Source: Labia minor
Lineage: Eukaryota; Arthropoda; Insecta; Dermaptera; Spongiphoridae
Length of the DNA stretch: 64,000 nucleotides
Direction of reading: 5' to 3'
Assembly: GCA_963082975.1 (NCBI GenBank)
Contig: OY720344.1
Span: 95,051,228-95,115,227, forward strand
The notes beneath the pieces were generated by a model, which ran no database searches, was not told where the DNA came from, and saw only the letters and a list, made by a program, of their open reading frames with translations. The translations under genes were made by a program, and so were the position numbers. Positions 1 to 10,733 of the stretch are shown here, piece after piece. Every line of letters starts with the position of its first letter. Position 1 is the first letter of the stretch.

Positions 1-312
1 GTGCAGAAGACGCAAAGGTGCTCAACAGAACGATGGCAGAAAAGGTGGGATGAAGCTGGTGAAGGTCGATAGACTTGGAAGCTCATTTCTAAGCTGGACA
101 AGTGGCTTTAAAGGAGGCATGGGGGACTTGACTTCGATTTAACCCAGTTCCTGACGGATCACGGGAACTTTAATGCCTACATATACAAAATGAGGAAGTC
201 TAACAGCCACTTATACCAGACATGCCAGACGACAGACACTGCGGAGTACACCATATTCAAATGTACACTTTGGCGTGACATGAGACGGACGGCTGAGGAC
301 AAATTTAAATAA
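1..312 (+). pseudogene. Non-LTR retrotransposon ORF2 C-terminal remnant
   Basis: Read from base 1, one frame gives a recognisable C-terminus of a non-LTR (R1/LOA/Jockey-like) ORF2 polyprotein, the region after the reverse transcriptase. Visible pieces are ERWQKRWDEAGEGR, then HGGLDFDLTQFLTDHGNF, then TAEYTIFKCTLWRDMRR. This corresponds to the family's 'RWQ..W....GRWT / HG...F.LTQ.LTGHG.F / EH..F.C..W' pattern. Two in-frame stops (a TAG after GEGR and a TAA before RRHGG) and loss of one zinc-knuckle cysteine show it is dead. The frame closes at TAA 310-312. The element continues left of the window. Clade assignment is an inference from motif memory. Confidence 0.75.
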
Positions 313-737
313 TATTTATTGGGGCATGCTTTTGTCCATCGGTCTGTTGAGCCTCTCTCTCTTGACTAAACTAAACTTAACTAAAAGACCAGATCAGCAT
401 ATGAATAAAAAATTAATTGAATTTTCTCAATTAAATTAAAATTATAATTTTTATAGATGCAAACTAAACTAGAATTCTAGATCATCGTAATTGATCTATA
501 GAACAAATAAGTAACAATCCAATAAAATATTACAATTCATAATTTGTGTTCTGTTGAACATTAAAAAACAATTTAACTCTCGATTGCTATTCAAATAAGC
601 TTTAAAAAAAGGATTTTTTTAAATTCTTTTTTATTCCTCAAAGTCAATCAACAGGTTGTTATATTTTTTTTGTTAATTTATAGATCTACATTTTCTTTGA
701 AATTACAAATATAAAATAAATAAAAAAGTTGCAAATA
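313..737. other. AT-rich stretch without a gene
   Basis: The first ~70 bases are probably the 3' untranslated end of the non-LTR remnant. The rest is AT-rich sequence in which I see no gene or clear repeat terminus. Confidence 0.5.
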
Positions 738-975
738 TAGCAGTTTTATACAATTTTTAATCATGTGAAAAACTATCAAACATCTATCTTTATTTTTATG
801 GTCTGTTTAGAGCATAGGTTCTCAAACTTTTTTGTGTCTTAGACCCCTTGCCATGTTTTTCGGTTTGGGTAGACCCCCTAAATTGATTTTGATTTTTCTA
901 TAAAAAAATTTTACCCTTTTTTTTAAGACCATTATTGAAAAATCAAAAATGTCTCAAAAGCAATGTCCGAAAAAC
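738..975 (+). repeat. Interspersed repeat plus hAT-like MITE end (uninterrupted copy)
   Basis: Bases 738-812 match 1873-1946, and 813-975 match 5092-5255. This is therefore the uninterrupted version of the sequence split by the hAT element at 1947-5083. From 813 it starts with CATAGGTTCTCAAAC, close to the CAGTGGTTCTCAAAC ends of Charlie-type hAT elements, preceded by the octamer GTTTAGAG. No matching right end was found. The related repeat around 27010-27300 lacks the CATAGG insert, which supports the MITE being a separate insertion into an older repeat. Confidence 0.6.
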
Positions 976-1669
976 TTATAATTTATAAATAATTTCTCTA
1001 AAATTTTTATTTCTAATAAGGTAATAATTAACAAACGAAGTATAGATCAATAGTATAATTAAAGTTGCCATGGTCCATCCAGAACAGACAGTGATATATT
1101 AGTAATTCCGACCTGGTATCAAATAAATTTATGAAGCTGGTTAATTTTGGATAAATTTCTATTCATCTAATTAAAGTATGAACTTACTAGTTCCTTTCAA
1201 TCTCTGGAACGAGTAACTTAATAAGTAGGTAGGATTCATGAAAAAAAATTTATTTTTATATCTTTAAATTAAAAAACATAATTCAAAAGTCACAAAGTGA
1301 CAAATTAATTGTATTTGAAAAATATGTTGAAAAAAAACTAATTTTTCAAATAATTCATCAAATAAGCAGAATCTAGAAGAAACGTGGATATATTCTAAAT
1401 AGTCTATCGACTTGACTAGTGATAAATATGATCATTAAATTTAATAAATAATTTTCTTTTTTGTCTGAAAATTTTCGAAAGAATTAAAAATTTTACTTTT
1501 ATCTTTCATAAACGTGAATAAATTCTAAATCAGAATATCTATTAATTTTTTCTTATTTTGGACTAGTACATATATAAAAATCATTTTTACCAAGATTACT
1601 TAGATTGGAAATTAAATTTTTAAAAAAATGTTAAAATTTGACATTATCTCTATAAAAAGAAAAATTAAA
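976..1669. other. AT-rich stretch, nothing recognised
   Basis: Low-complexity AT-rich sequence with no open frame of note, no terminal repeats and no RNA-gene boxes that I could see. Confidence 0.4.
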
Positions 1670-1946
1670 TAACATAATATATTATATTATATATTTAAAT
1701 TAAATTTAATTAATTATAAATTATAAATTAAAATTAATAAATATTATTTATTAAACCAACGCATGTTTGGCTCTTCGTTGATTGAACAACGCCACGTGTT
1801 GGCGCGTGAGATTTGCAGTGTTAAAAAATTAATTCTGGTACTTTCAGCTATGCAACCAAGCTGAAATTCTATATATAGCAGTTTTATACAACTTTTAATC
1901 ATATGAAAAACTATCAAACATCTTTATTTTTATGGTCCGTTTAGAG
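1670..1946 (+). repeat. Interspersed repeat, left part (interrupted by hAT)
   Basis: This stretch reappears in inverse orientation at about 27040-27300. Shared landmarks are the GC-richer block with GCATGTTTGGCTC and CACGTGTTGGCGCGTGAG, and the stretch ending in AAAACTATCAAACATC. It is cut at 1946 by the hAT insertion and resumes at 5084. It has no coding capacity that I can see. The family is unassigned. Confidence 0.6.
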
Positions 1947-2183
1947 CAGTGCTCCGCAACGTTTTTTTATTCGTGGCACACCAAAAGCTTTTTCTGGTTT
2001 TCACGGTACACCAAATTTAATAGGTATAAATATAATAAAACAACACGTATACACATCAGAAAATAATACATTAATTAATATTTTAATTCGTTTTATTTTA
2101 CATATTTACGGTATTATATGTACATAACATATATAATTAATTACAAAACTACAATAATACAAAAAAATAGGCAAAAAGGGTAA

Positions 2184-4040
2184 TTAATGTGATACTTGAG
2201 CTTGTTTCAAGGAACACAAGTATTTTATATTGGGCTCGATATTTGATAGTGCAACTCGAAGTTCTTGATCGAGATTTTTTAAGCAAGACCGCTTATCATT
2301 TTTAATTAAAAGAAGTGTCGAAAAGCTTTGTTCGCATGAATATGTCGTTGAAAAGGGGATTAAAATTGAAATAGCCTGTTTTGAAATTTGAGGATATTCA
2401 TTCTTAGCCGAAATCCAGAAAACATCCAATGGAACTTCTCCAAAAGTAAGTTTTAACGTCCCGTCGTTACTCAGTTCAATAAACTCTTCTTTAAATTTAA
2501 GAGAAAATGCATCAACAGATTTTTTTGCATTAGTTGCAAAAGGATTGCGAATCCAATCATATTCTTCACTTTTAATCGAATGAAAATAGTAGTCGAATTT
2601 ATTTTCCAGTGTTGTTAAATGGGATTGGGCCAGATCGATAATTAATTGCCTATTTTCAATTATTGTATTATGAACCCTTTGAAACATTTCTAAAGAGTTG
2701 TTACTTAGTTCATTCTGCCAAAGTTCCAGTTTATTTTTGAACCCTTGCAATTTGTCGGAACAGGTTAATAAGTTTTCATTCGGACCTTGCATTTTTCTAT
2801 TAAGTTCATTAAGATGGTCGAAAATGTCAGCCATATATGCAAGTTTGGCGATCCAACTGTTATCTTCGAAGTGCTGGCCGAGTTCGGGCATATTTTGACT
2901 TAGTAAAAACTGATGCACTTCACAGCGAAGTTCAAACAATCTAGTCAACACTTTTCCTCGGGATAACCAACGTACTTCAGTATAAAATAATAAAGATTTA
3001 TGTTCTGAACCCATTTCTTCACAAAGCATTTCGAAAATTCTTGTATTTAAAGCTCTTAATTTAATAAAATTTATAATTTTGATGCATTCATTCATAGTTT
3101 TTAAAAGTTGTTCTGGTAAATTCTTCACCATCAATACTTCCCGATGTATGCAGCAATGTGTAAATTGTATTGCCGGATTTTGTTGTTTTACAAAGGCAAC
3201 AAAACCCTTTATGTTACCAGTCATTGCTGCGGCGCCATCAGTACAAATACTCATGCAGTTACTCCATTGTAGATTATGTATTTTGAAGAAATCATCAGTT
3301 ACTCGAAAAATATCCTCTCCAGTAGTTCGTTCGGCAAGTTTTTTACAAAATAAAAAATTTTCTTTTATGCAATCTTCGCCAACAAAACGTACAATTGCAA
3401 TTAATTGTGCTTGATTTTTAATATCCGTTGACTCGTCAATTTGAAGAGCAAAATTGTTAGCTGCGATCAATTTCAAAATAAGCGTGTTCAAAATATCTGT
3501 TGACATGTCGCCAATATGTCTTTTAATAGTTTCAGCTGACAGTGAAACCTTACTCACTTCCTGAACCTCTTTAGGTCCAAGCATAACTCGCACAATTTCC
3601 ATACATGCTGGTTTAATAAGTTTTTCTCCAATAGTATGAGGTTTCTTTTCACGAGCTATTAATCTTGCAATGTAATAGCTAGCTTCTAATGCTTTATCGG
3701 AAACAGATACGGTCGACATCATAAATTTTTTTTGTTTTAAATTTTGAGCCAAAAACCTTTGAAAATATGATATATCCTTTTTAGCACAATTCGGATGTTT
3801 TGAAGTTAGATGGCGATTTAGTTTACTGGGCACCATTGAGTCGTTTGTTAATTGTTCGTTGCAAATTACACATAATGGTTTCGGAGCCGCTTCATCGCCG
3901 CACCAATAAAAGCCATAACGAATGTAGTCTTCGAAGTATTTTCTATTCACAATCTTTCTTTTCTTAGCAATACTGCTTGTGCAAGGTTCATCATCTTCTG
4001 CCCGAGAAGTAGATTGTTTTCCAAATAAAAATTTATCCAT
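2184..4040 (-). CDS. hAT transposase, BED zinc finger (ZBED5/SCAND3-like)
   Basis: An uninterrupted 618-residue transposase. The open frame extends 14 codons further upstream (to 4082) but the first ATG is at 4038-4040, giving MDKFLFGKQSTS, the usual type of start for this family. Numbering below is from the longer frame. A BED-type zinc finger uses C71, C74, H91 and H96. The RNase H-like core shows ALQIDESTD (D216), CTDGAAAMTG (D282), RWLSRG (near 371) and, in the C-terminal hATC dimerisation region, YSCEQSFST (E584). The D/D/E triad therefore looks present. Known hAT proteins cut at the terminal repeats by a hairpin mechanism. Nuclear function is inferred. Domesticated relatives in vertebrates (ZBED5, SCAND3) share this architecture, but here the gene sits inside intact terminal repeats with a target duplication, so it is a transposon gene. 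No frameshift or stop was seen. Confidence 0.93.
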   Translation of the reverse strand: MDKFLFGKQSTSRAEDDEPCTSSIAKKRKIVNRKYFEDYIRYGFYWCGDEAAPKPLCVICNEQLTNDSMVPSKLNRHLTSKHPNCAKKDISYFQRFLAQNLKQKKFMMSTVSVSDKALEASYYIARLIAREKKPHTIGEKLIKPACMEIVRVMLGPKEVQEVSKVSLSAETIKRHIGDMSTDILNTLILKLIAANNFALQIDESTDIKNQAQLIAIVRFVGEDCIKENFLFCKKLAERTTGEDIFRVTDDFFKIHNLQWSNCMSICTDGAAAMTGNIKGFVAFVKQQNPAIQFTHCCIHREVLMVKNLPEQLLKTMNECIKIINFIKLRALNTRIFEMLCEEMGSEHKSLLFYTEVRWLSRGKVLTRLFELRCEVHQFLLSQNMPELGQHFEDNSWIAKLAYMADIFDHLNELNRKMQGPNENLLTCSDKLQGFKNKLELWQNELSNNSLEMFQRVHNTIIENRQLIIDLAQSHLTTLENKFDYYFHSIKSEEYDWIRNPFATNAKKSVDAFSLKFKEEFIELSNDGTLKLTFGEVPLDVFWISAKNEYPQISKQAISILIPFSTTYSCEQSFSTLLLIKNDKRSCLKNLDQELRVALSNIEPNIKYLCSLKQAQVSH

Positions 4041-4559
4041 ATTGAAATGGGCACAAAAATAAATCACGTTAATAACAAACACGAATGGTTAATTTATAAA
4101 CTTCTGCGATTTAATTTATAGGGGTGTATGTGTCCAGTAGAAATTCGTATCTAACACTGACAATATAATATAATAAATATATATTTTATGTTAGAGATTA
4201 CAATTTATAAAACAGTTCGTATTGCAATATTTTAAACAAAGTTGTATATATATATAAATATAAGTTACAAATTTGTTTAAAATGTATGTTTAAAATAATA
4301 TATAAATTATATATGTATATACATATATACATGCATATGAAATTCATCTTTCTTGTGAAATAGCGCGAATTTCGTCTGTTTTAAAATTTCTTACGCAGAA
4401 GTTTTCACTTCTGTCGGCCAGTCCCACGACTGCCAATTTTGCTTTTTTAATTTCGAAAAGCTGCAAAGCACTTTTTTTTGTCTTTAGTTTGTTTTATAAC
4501 CACTTGGGGCTAAACAGTTTTTCAAAAAAACACTAAAGAAAAAAATATATATATAGATA

Positions 4560-4797
4560 TTATATATTTATGTATTATTGAGGAGCACAAGTTCATTCAA
4601 TTTAATCAGATTGATGCAAATGTGTAACATTTAATAATTGTAATAAATAATTAAAGAATTGTATATCAATATATTTTAAAGGGTAGAGCGAGAGCTCGGT
4701 GTCTCAGGTATTAATATTACCAGCCAAATCTAATAATAATGAATCATTTTTTAACTTAAGTACCGAGCCAAGGCTCGGGGTCCCGGTACTTGTATTT
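4560..4797 (+). repeat. Helitron-like repeat fragment with two hairpins, inside the hAT element
   Basis: Starts near TATGTATTATTGAGGA and ends with two short hairpins, one around GAGCGAGAGCTC and one around CCGAGCCAAGGCTCGG followed by GGTCCCGGTAC. The same module recurs at about 26400-26515, 35755-35955, 37250-37473, 57687-57850 (inverted) and 58133-58193. A GC hairpin close to the 3' terminus is typical of Helitron/Helentron non-autonomous elements. The 5' end is missing here. Confidence 0.6.
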
Positions 4798-5083
4798 ATG
4801 ATTGAAAATGTAAAGTTTTCAGTACGACCCAGACTACAGAGTCCATCTTCTATTTACTTCTATTGACATCCATTTCTTCTATTGTGTGAATACATTATAG
4901 CAAGTGCTAAACAATTGTTATTTTATTGATGGTTTTGCATTGAAATATAGTAAGTATATACAATTCGTTTTTATAAATTGTAAATTTGTATTAGAGTACA
5001 TTGCATTAAAATAAATATGTTGTGTAATTTCAAGCGGCGGCACACCTGTGTTTCAGCTGCGGCACACCGGTTGCGGAGCACTG

Positions 5084-5255
5084 GTTTAGAGCATAGGTTC
5101 TCAAACTTTTTTGTGTCATAGACCCCTTGCTATGTTTTTCGGTTTTGGGTAGACCTCCTAAATTGATTTTGATTTTTCTATAAAAAAATCTTACCCTTTT
5201 TTTTAAGACCCTTATTGAAAAATCAAAAATGTCTCAAAAGCCATGTCGGAAAAAC
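5084..5255 (+). repeat. Right part of the repeat interrupted by the hAT element
   Basis: Begins with the second GTTTAGAG octamer and continues with CATAGGTTCTCAAAC. It matches 805-975 with scattered substitutions. It ends around the GTCGGAAAAAC motif. Confidence 0.7.
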
Positions 5256-5319
5256 GATTTACCTTTTTTTTAGAGACATATTCAAAAATCCATGTCAGAA
5301 AACAATTTACCTTTTTTTT

Positions 5320-5334
5320 AGTGGCGCAACCAGG
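5320..5334 (+). repeat. hAT-type terminal motif (possible left end)
   Basis: AGTGGCGCAACCAGG resembles a CAGTGGCG... hAT terminus. Its reverse complement CCTGGTTGCGCCACTG occurs at 8224-8239 and again at 8901-8916. These may be the two ends of an older element into which the 5512-6953 hAT inserted. No matching 8-bp duplication was found, so the pairing is tentative. Confidence 0.35.
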
Positions 5335-5511
5335 GAAAGAAAAAAATGTAATCCTTCTTTTTATTTGAAAAAAAAAAATTCTTAAAGTATAACTTAGTGT
5401 ATAAAAAATAAGTTTATTTTATTTTAAAAAAATTTTAATAAAAATTGCTTATTTTTTCATAAAGAATTTAATATAAGAAATAAAAAAATTCTTTTATTAT
5501 TTCTCCTAAAT

Positions 5512-6953
5512 CAGACATGGGCAAACTTTTGAAATAAAAAATCATCTAGGCGGGCCTAAAAAAAATTAAACACCCAGTACATTTTTATAAGTGATAAAAT
5601 TTATTTTTTAATTTACCGCGCACATCTTATATATAATACAATCACAAAAAATATAAAAAGTTACAAAATTTCATTAGAAGAGTATGAAGAGTATGATGAG
5701 CTGATTCGCAGTAGTGAAGCTAAATGGGGTCAATCAATTACTGTTTTTGCAAATCTTCATGGTAGAAAGATGCAATCATCGAAATTATCTTCTGAGATTT
5801 CAGGTTTGGGAAACTTGATTTTGACAGGTCCCTGTCGAAGTAAATTTTAGAAACATTGAGAAATAGTTGCTTCAATTCAGTGTTAGATTGCAACTCAATC
5901 AGTTTGAGCTGTATTTCAGAATCCAAATTAAATGGCATGCTGAAAATGTCCAGGTCTTGTTCGATAACTTTGAAGTCGTGGAATCTTCGTTCAAATTTAA
6001 GACATTTCACGCTTTTCTCATAGCTCAATAATTGTTAGTCTTCGAAAATGAGTAAAGTCTTTCTTGACTAACTGCTTGGAAAATAGAATCAATTGCATTT
6101 TGAAACCCCTGATATGACCCCAAATATCACGAATTAACTGACTTCTTCCCTGGAGATTGAGGTTCAATTTATTGATATGACTGAGAAGATCGGTAAAAAA
6201 TGCGAAGTCTGAAAGTCAAAATATCTTTAAAATGTTCATAATCGTCCATTCCTTTTTCTCCCATAAAGAGATTATTTCGTCCGAATATTCAGATTGCAAT
6301 GAGTCAAAAAATTCTCGAAATTGTCTATGACTTATTGCTCGTGAACAAATGCTATTGACAAGCATCAAGCATATGTTTCATGTTTAGAGCAGATTTACAC
6401 AGGATTTCCTGATGTTTGACACAATGAAGAAACACAACTTCCTTCTCAGTAAATGATTAAATATGCCTACTAAACCAGATTGCCTCCTTGTCATATTTGA
6501 TATCAGTAGTAATGTTACAAATACTAGTCAAAGGTACTTTAAAAGATGTGATAGTTTCTTAAAATTCATGAAAAATATCTGATCCTTTTGTTGCTCCCTT
6601 TAATGAACGCATACCAGCTAACTCTTCAGTAACACAAAAGTTGTCATCAATACCTCTTATAAATATCAGTAACCTATCTTTGACATTTATGTCCGTACTT
6701 TCATTTAACGCAAAAGAACAGAATTTAAACTTGGTTTTCTTTGACTCTAGTTGTGAGTTGTCAGTTAATATTAAATGCGATAATACCGTACTTAAAATGC
6801 AATCAAAAGGAAACCGTTATTCTGTTTTAGCTTCGCAGAAAATATATTTTGCCTTATGTGTAATGTAGGGATTATTCAAAATCCTTTCGCGGGCCAGATT
6901 GAAGAGCCAGAAGGGACGCACTTGGCCCGCGGGCCGTTCTTCGGCCATGACTG
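5512..6953 (-). mobile_element. Decayed hAT element (1442 bp) with 8-bp TSD
   Basis: The left end CAGACATGGGCAAAC and the right end GGCCATGACTG are imperfect inverted repeats. They are flanked by identical octamers TCCTAAAT at 5504-5511 and 6954-6961. The interior holds a degraded minus-strand transposase. At 1.4 kb it is shorter than an autonomous member (about 2.5-3 kb), so it is internally deleted as well as mutated. Confidence 0.85.
5738..6870 (-). pseudogene. Broken hAT transposase, GTF2IRD2-like
   Basis: The upstream part (about 6870 to 6570 on the minus strand) reads FALNESTDI, then FIRGIDDNFCVTEELAG, then SLKGATKGSDIF, the classic core signature of GTF2IRD2-type hAT transposases. It then meets a stop and frame changes. 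The part at 6028-5738 is still open for 96 codons, including RFHDFKVIEQDLDIFSMPF and a leucine-rich continuation typical of the region before the hATC domain. The motif expected around the second catalytic aspartate (TTDGA in relatives) reads TTDIK here, and no hATC is seen. It cannot encode a working transposase. Confidence 0.8.
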
Positions 6954-6961
6954 TCCTAAAT

Positions 6962-7662
6962 CATAAAAACAAAAGACTTTATATAAGATTACTAGATGAT
7001 TGTGAAATTTGACTATTATTTAAATATAAATTAAATAAAAATATTATTCAAATTCTAAATATTTTTTATTATTAATACATTAATTGCTAATTTCATAAAA
7101 ACCCGGGAGCTTCAGTTCCCTCACATAAAATCTAGTTTTTTCTAAATTTTCTTAAGTTTAATTTTTTTCAAAATACCTGCCACTACGGCCGGACGAAAAG
7201 CTTTCGACATCTTAAAGTAGTTTTTTATAAATAACTCCTTTATTATTAAGTTTAGGTAAAAATGAATATAATGAAACTTTTAGTAAATTCGATTCCCTAT
7301 AAATTTAATAACATGGTATAATAATTCTCATAAAAATCGGTATTTATTGAAAATATCCATAAAATGTGTTTTGATACCTCTTTAAACTACCCTAACTTAT
7401 GGTCCAATCTCCTGTCCAAAAACAATCTGTTTTTAAATATTTAAATTTAAAAAAAACTCTTAATGAAAATTTATCTTTGAGAGAGCCCGGGCCTTTCGGG
7501 GCTCGTTTTTTAGATTTTGTTCCTGGAAATATAGTACATATTTAAGGTTTGGGTGTATATAAGGGGTTCGGAGTAAAGCCCGGACCTCCCAAAATTTATA
7601 AAATGCACATTGAAAGTTGTGTTCAGGGTTTGTCACAACAGATTTATTGAATCGACATACAG
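6962..7662. other. AT-rich region with unassigned repeat-like sequence
   Basis: Mostly AT-rich. Around 7480-7600 there is a less AT-rich block (GAGAGAGCCCGGGCC and CCCGGACCTCCC) that looks like transposon debris. A short minus-strand open frame across it has no family features, and I do not call it a gene. Confidence 0.4.
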
Positions 7663-8985
7663 TATATTTAGTTTCCGGTAGTAGGTTAATTGGCAACATT
7701 TTTTTTTATTTCTTCAAGAATAACGTGGTCTCCAAATAATTTTGAGAACAAAATGAAAATATACATTTTAAAGAGCATCTAAAAAAAATAATTGATTTAT
7801 GAATTTTAATCAAAATCGCTCGAAAGAATTTTGAGAAATTTGAAAACAAAACAACTGAAAAAATGCATCAGTTAAGTACTAGTATTATTAGGCCGATTTT
7901 GTTCATATCTCAGGGAGGTACCTAACTTAAATATAAAATTTCAATATCCTTGTTCTTTTCGTTCTTAAGACAGACCATTTTTTTGAACTCAGGGGACCTC
8001 AAAATGTTATCTGATATTATATATTAATTATTAAGTTTTTACTTCAAATAAATGTTGTTTATAGACATTTGATTATTATTTTTATATTCCTTATTTTTGT
8101 AATAATTTTCTTAATTAATCCTATGGATACGGCTAAATGGGCAAATAAAAAGGCAAAGGTCTGGGAGGGGGGCGCCAAAGGAAGGTGGAGCGTCTAGACA
8201 AACCCTCCCCCCCAGAATCAAATCCTGGTTGCGCCACTGAATTTAGATTTATATTATTATATAATATAATTATATGTTTTATATGTAGAAGCTTAATATA
8301 TATATATATATATATGTATATTATATATTATATTATATGTATATTTAGTTTCCGGTAGTAGGTTAATTGGCAACATTTTTTTTTATTTCTTCAAGAATAA
8401 CGTGGTCTCCAAATAATTTTGAGAACAAAATGAAAATATACATTTTAAAGAGCATCTAAAAAAAATAATTGATTTATGAATTTTAATCAAAATCGCTCGA
8501 AAGAATTTTGAGAAATTTGAAAACAAAACAACTGAAAAAATGCATCAGTTAAGTACTAGTATTATTAGGCCGATTTTGTTCATATCTCAGGGAGGTACCT
8601 AACTTAAATATAAAATTTCAATATCCTTGTTCTTTTCGTTCTTAAGACAGACCATTTTTTTGAACTCAGGGGACCTCAAAATGTTATCTGATATTATATA
8701 TTAATTATTAAGTTTTTACTTCAAATAAATGTTGTTTATAGACATTTGATTATTATTTTTATATTCCTTATTTTTGTAATAATTTTCTTAATTAATCCTA
8801 TGGATACGGCTAAATGGGCAAATAAAAAGGCAAAGGTCTGGGAGGGGGGCGCCAAAGGAAGGTGGAGCGTCTAGACAAACCCTCCCCCCCAGAATCAAAT
8901 CCTGGTTGCGCCACTGAATTTAGATTTATATTATTATATAATATAATTATATGTTTTATATGTAGAAGCTTAATATATATATATA
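7663..8985 (+). repeat. Tandem duplication, 677-bp unit, two copies
   Basis: Copy 1 starts near 7663 and copy 2 near 8340, with a constant offset of 677 bp (for example GTTTCCGGTAGTAGG at 7671 and 8348, and CCTGGTTGCGCCACTG at 8224 and 8901). As far as I could read them the copies are identical until both run into TA microsatellites. They contain a pyrimidine-rich block ending in a hAT-type terminus. Such identity means a very recent duplication or an assembly artefact. Confidence 0.9.
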
Positions 8986-9423
8986 TATCGGCAAAAAAAC
9001 CGAAAGTCAATGTTTTTTTATAAAACAGAAAAAAAATGGGAATGAAATTAACGTTATATTTATAATAAATTACATAATAATAACATTACTTTATATTTTA
9101 CTAGTATATATGTAAAATTATATCTAAAATATAATAAAAGGTGAGTACATTAAATAATGAATTCAATTTTTAGTTCCACTTATTCCGATTAAAAAAAAAT
9201 TGTTGGATAGTGAAAAATTTGCAAGAATTTTATTTTTAATAGGGAATGGTCAAAGCATTCAATAAGACTTTTCAAAAAAAAAAAAAAAATTAATCGAATC
9301 AAAACAATAAATAGATAAATTTTAACAATTCAAATTTTATATGAGGTTATAAATATCAGAATTTATAGGAAATTGGAAATGGATGAAAATAAAATTATTA
9401 TGTGTTTTTGTTTGTTTTATTAG
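8986..9423. other. AT-rich intron sequence
   Basis: AT-rich with a poly-A run near 9278-9290. The last ~25 bases are the pyrimidine-rich acceptor of the following exon. Nothing else recognised. Confidence 0.5.
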
Positions 9424-9511
9424 GCTTAACTGATCTGCAAACGTTAATCATCACTGGCGCTTCTACACTTTTGATTCTCGTGGTGATATTGGCTATTGGA
9501 TTTTCTATACG
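9424..9511 (+). CDS. Membrane-protein gene, internal exon encoding the transmembrane helix
   Basis: The acceptor TTTTATTAG precedes 9424 and the donor GTTAGT follows 9511. The exon enters with two bases of a split codon and leaves with two (CG + T in the next exon, Arg). It reads LTDLQTL then IITGASTLLILVVILAIGF: a strongly hydrophobic segment of about 20 residues that should be a single membrane-spanning helix. With the arginine-rich stretch of the next exon this gives a type I topology, with the C-terminus in the cytoplasm. The ectodomain must be encoded upstream. No signal peptide or adhesion domain lies in the window, so the family (immunoglobulin, LRR or CUB receptor, for example) cannot be told. 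Confidence 0.75.
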
Positions 9512-10289
9512 GTTAGTAAAATTGCTTTTCAATCACTTCTTTTCTTTATGTTTTATTATTGAAATTTATGTAAAAAGCTTTTTATTAAAGAATACAAAGA
9601 TAAAACAATATCGGTTGGTTGAGAGACTTAATTCAATAAGCAATAATATAATTGGGCCAAAGTTAATATTCAATTATGCACAATTAACACAATTAAGCAT
9701 TGCTTTGAATAAATGCATTATGTCTATTCTGTATATATATAAATGAGTTATTTAAACTAAAAGTCTGAAATATTTGTATTTGAAAAAAAATCTTCAATAC
9801 ATAATTAAATAAATTTTACATCATAATATGAAGTTTAGATTCCGATGTGTATCTAATGAGTTCTTCAAAAACAATTTTCGTATAGTCAATTTTAATTAAA
9901 AAGTTTCTTATAAATTTCAGTGAAATAAGAATGTTAAATTACAATTTAATGCTTTTGTAATTTTTATACACCAATTAGAAGATGAACTTGTAAATATGGT
10001 GCTTTTAAATCTGAGTAGACTTTAAACAGTATTTATTTTTAAATTTGAATCTTTTAGACGAAAACGAAACTTTCAATTCTATGTCTATACTCTTAATTAA
10101 ATATAACATATCTGTTCATACATTTATATTACATATATACGAAAATAAGCGGTCATAAATAATAAATAATTAAACATTAAAATTATATGTACTAGTATTA
10201 AATTAGAGTATCTGGACCACCAAGCCACCGTTCAAATCATTTAAAAGAACATAAAATAGTCATAAAACATATACACCTTAAATATATGT
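9512..10289. other. Intron, AT-rich, nothing recognised
   Basis: First part of the 2.6-kb intron between the transmembrane exon and the next exon. No repeat ends or open frames of note. Confidence 0.5.
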
Positions 10290-10733
10290 ATTAATGCTCT
10301 GAAAGACAAAAAAGTATGGCCTGTTGATATAACATAATACATTTTTCGTAATTTGATTTAATATAATATATTTTGCATTTACGGAAGCGCTGTCTTACGT
10401 AGTTGATGACGTCATTTAATTTTCCTCTTTTAAATTAAGAAAAACTAATAAACGCTCTGAAACAATTTCAAATAATTTAAATGTATGTATCAATGCAATA
10501 AAAAACAGATATGGATATAACATAAAAAATTTTAATTTTATTTTATTTATAATATATTTTGTATTGTCTGACGACATAAATTTAAATTAAAAAAAACTAA
10601 TGAAAATGATTTTTCCCGAGGCTGAAACCAATACAGAATGATTTTTCTTTAAGATGTGAATTTCAAAAAAATCCTTAGAGGGGTTTAAAAATACAAATAT
10701 ATATACAATTTTTGCTAGTATAATAAAATAAGA
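10290..10733 (-). repeat. Helitron-like non-autonomous repeat (5' A|TC end on the right)
   Basis: On the minus strand the element begins TCTTATTTTATTATACTAGC after an A, the 5' A|TC rule of Helitrons. It then runs through an AAAAATTG motif, a TA-rich stretch and a body with a GACGTCA palindrome near 10409. The same body and terminus occur at 15955-16194, 24480-24823, 25716-25965 and 34865 onwards. An internal microsatellite next to a conserved 5' block is typical of HINE/DINE-1-like elements. The 3' end is not clear in this copy. Confidence 0.55.

Larger units (their letters stand above)
1947..5083 (-). mobile_element. Complete hAT DNA transposon (3137 bp) with 8-bp TSD
   Basis: The left end CAGTGCTCCGCAAC (1947-1960) and the right end GTTGCGGAGCACTG (5070-5083) are perfect 14-bp inverted repeats. 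They are flanked by an identical octamer GTTTAGAG at 1939-1946 and 5084-5091, the 8-bp duplication expected of hAT transposition. Subterminal GGCACACC motifs occur at both ends. Inside is one uninterrupted minus-strand transposase (2184-4040) and, between its start and the right end, a fragment of another repeat (4560-4797). Ends, duplication and open frame together make this one of the few elements here that could be autonomous or only recently silenced. Confidence 0.95.

Noticed and set aside
5320-8239. A single 2.9-kb hAT element between AGTGGCGCAACCAGG and CCTGGTTGCGCCACTG
   Set aside because: Ends are inverse but the flanking octamers do not match, and the right end is in a duplicated unit. 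Listed only as a terminal motif.
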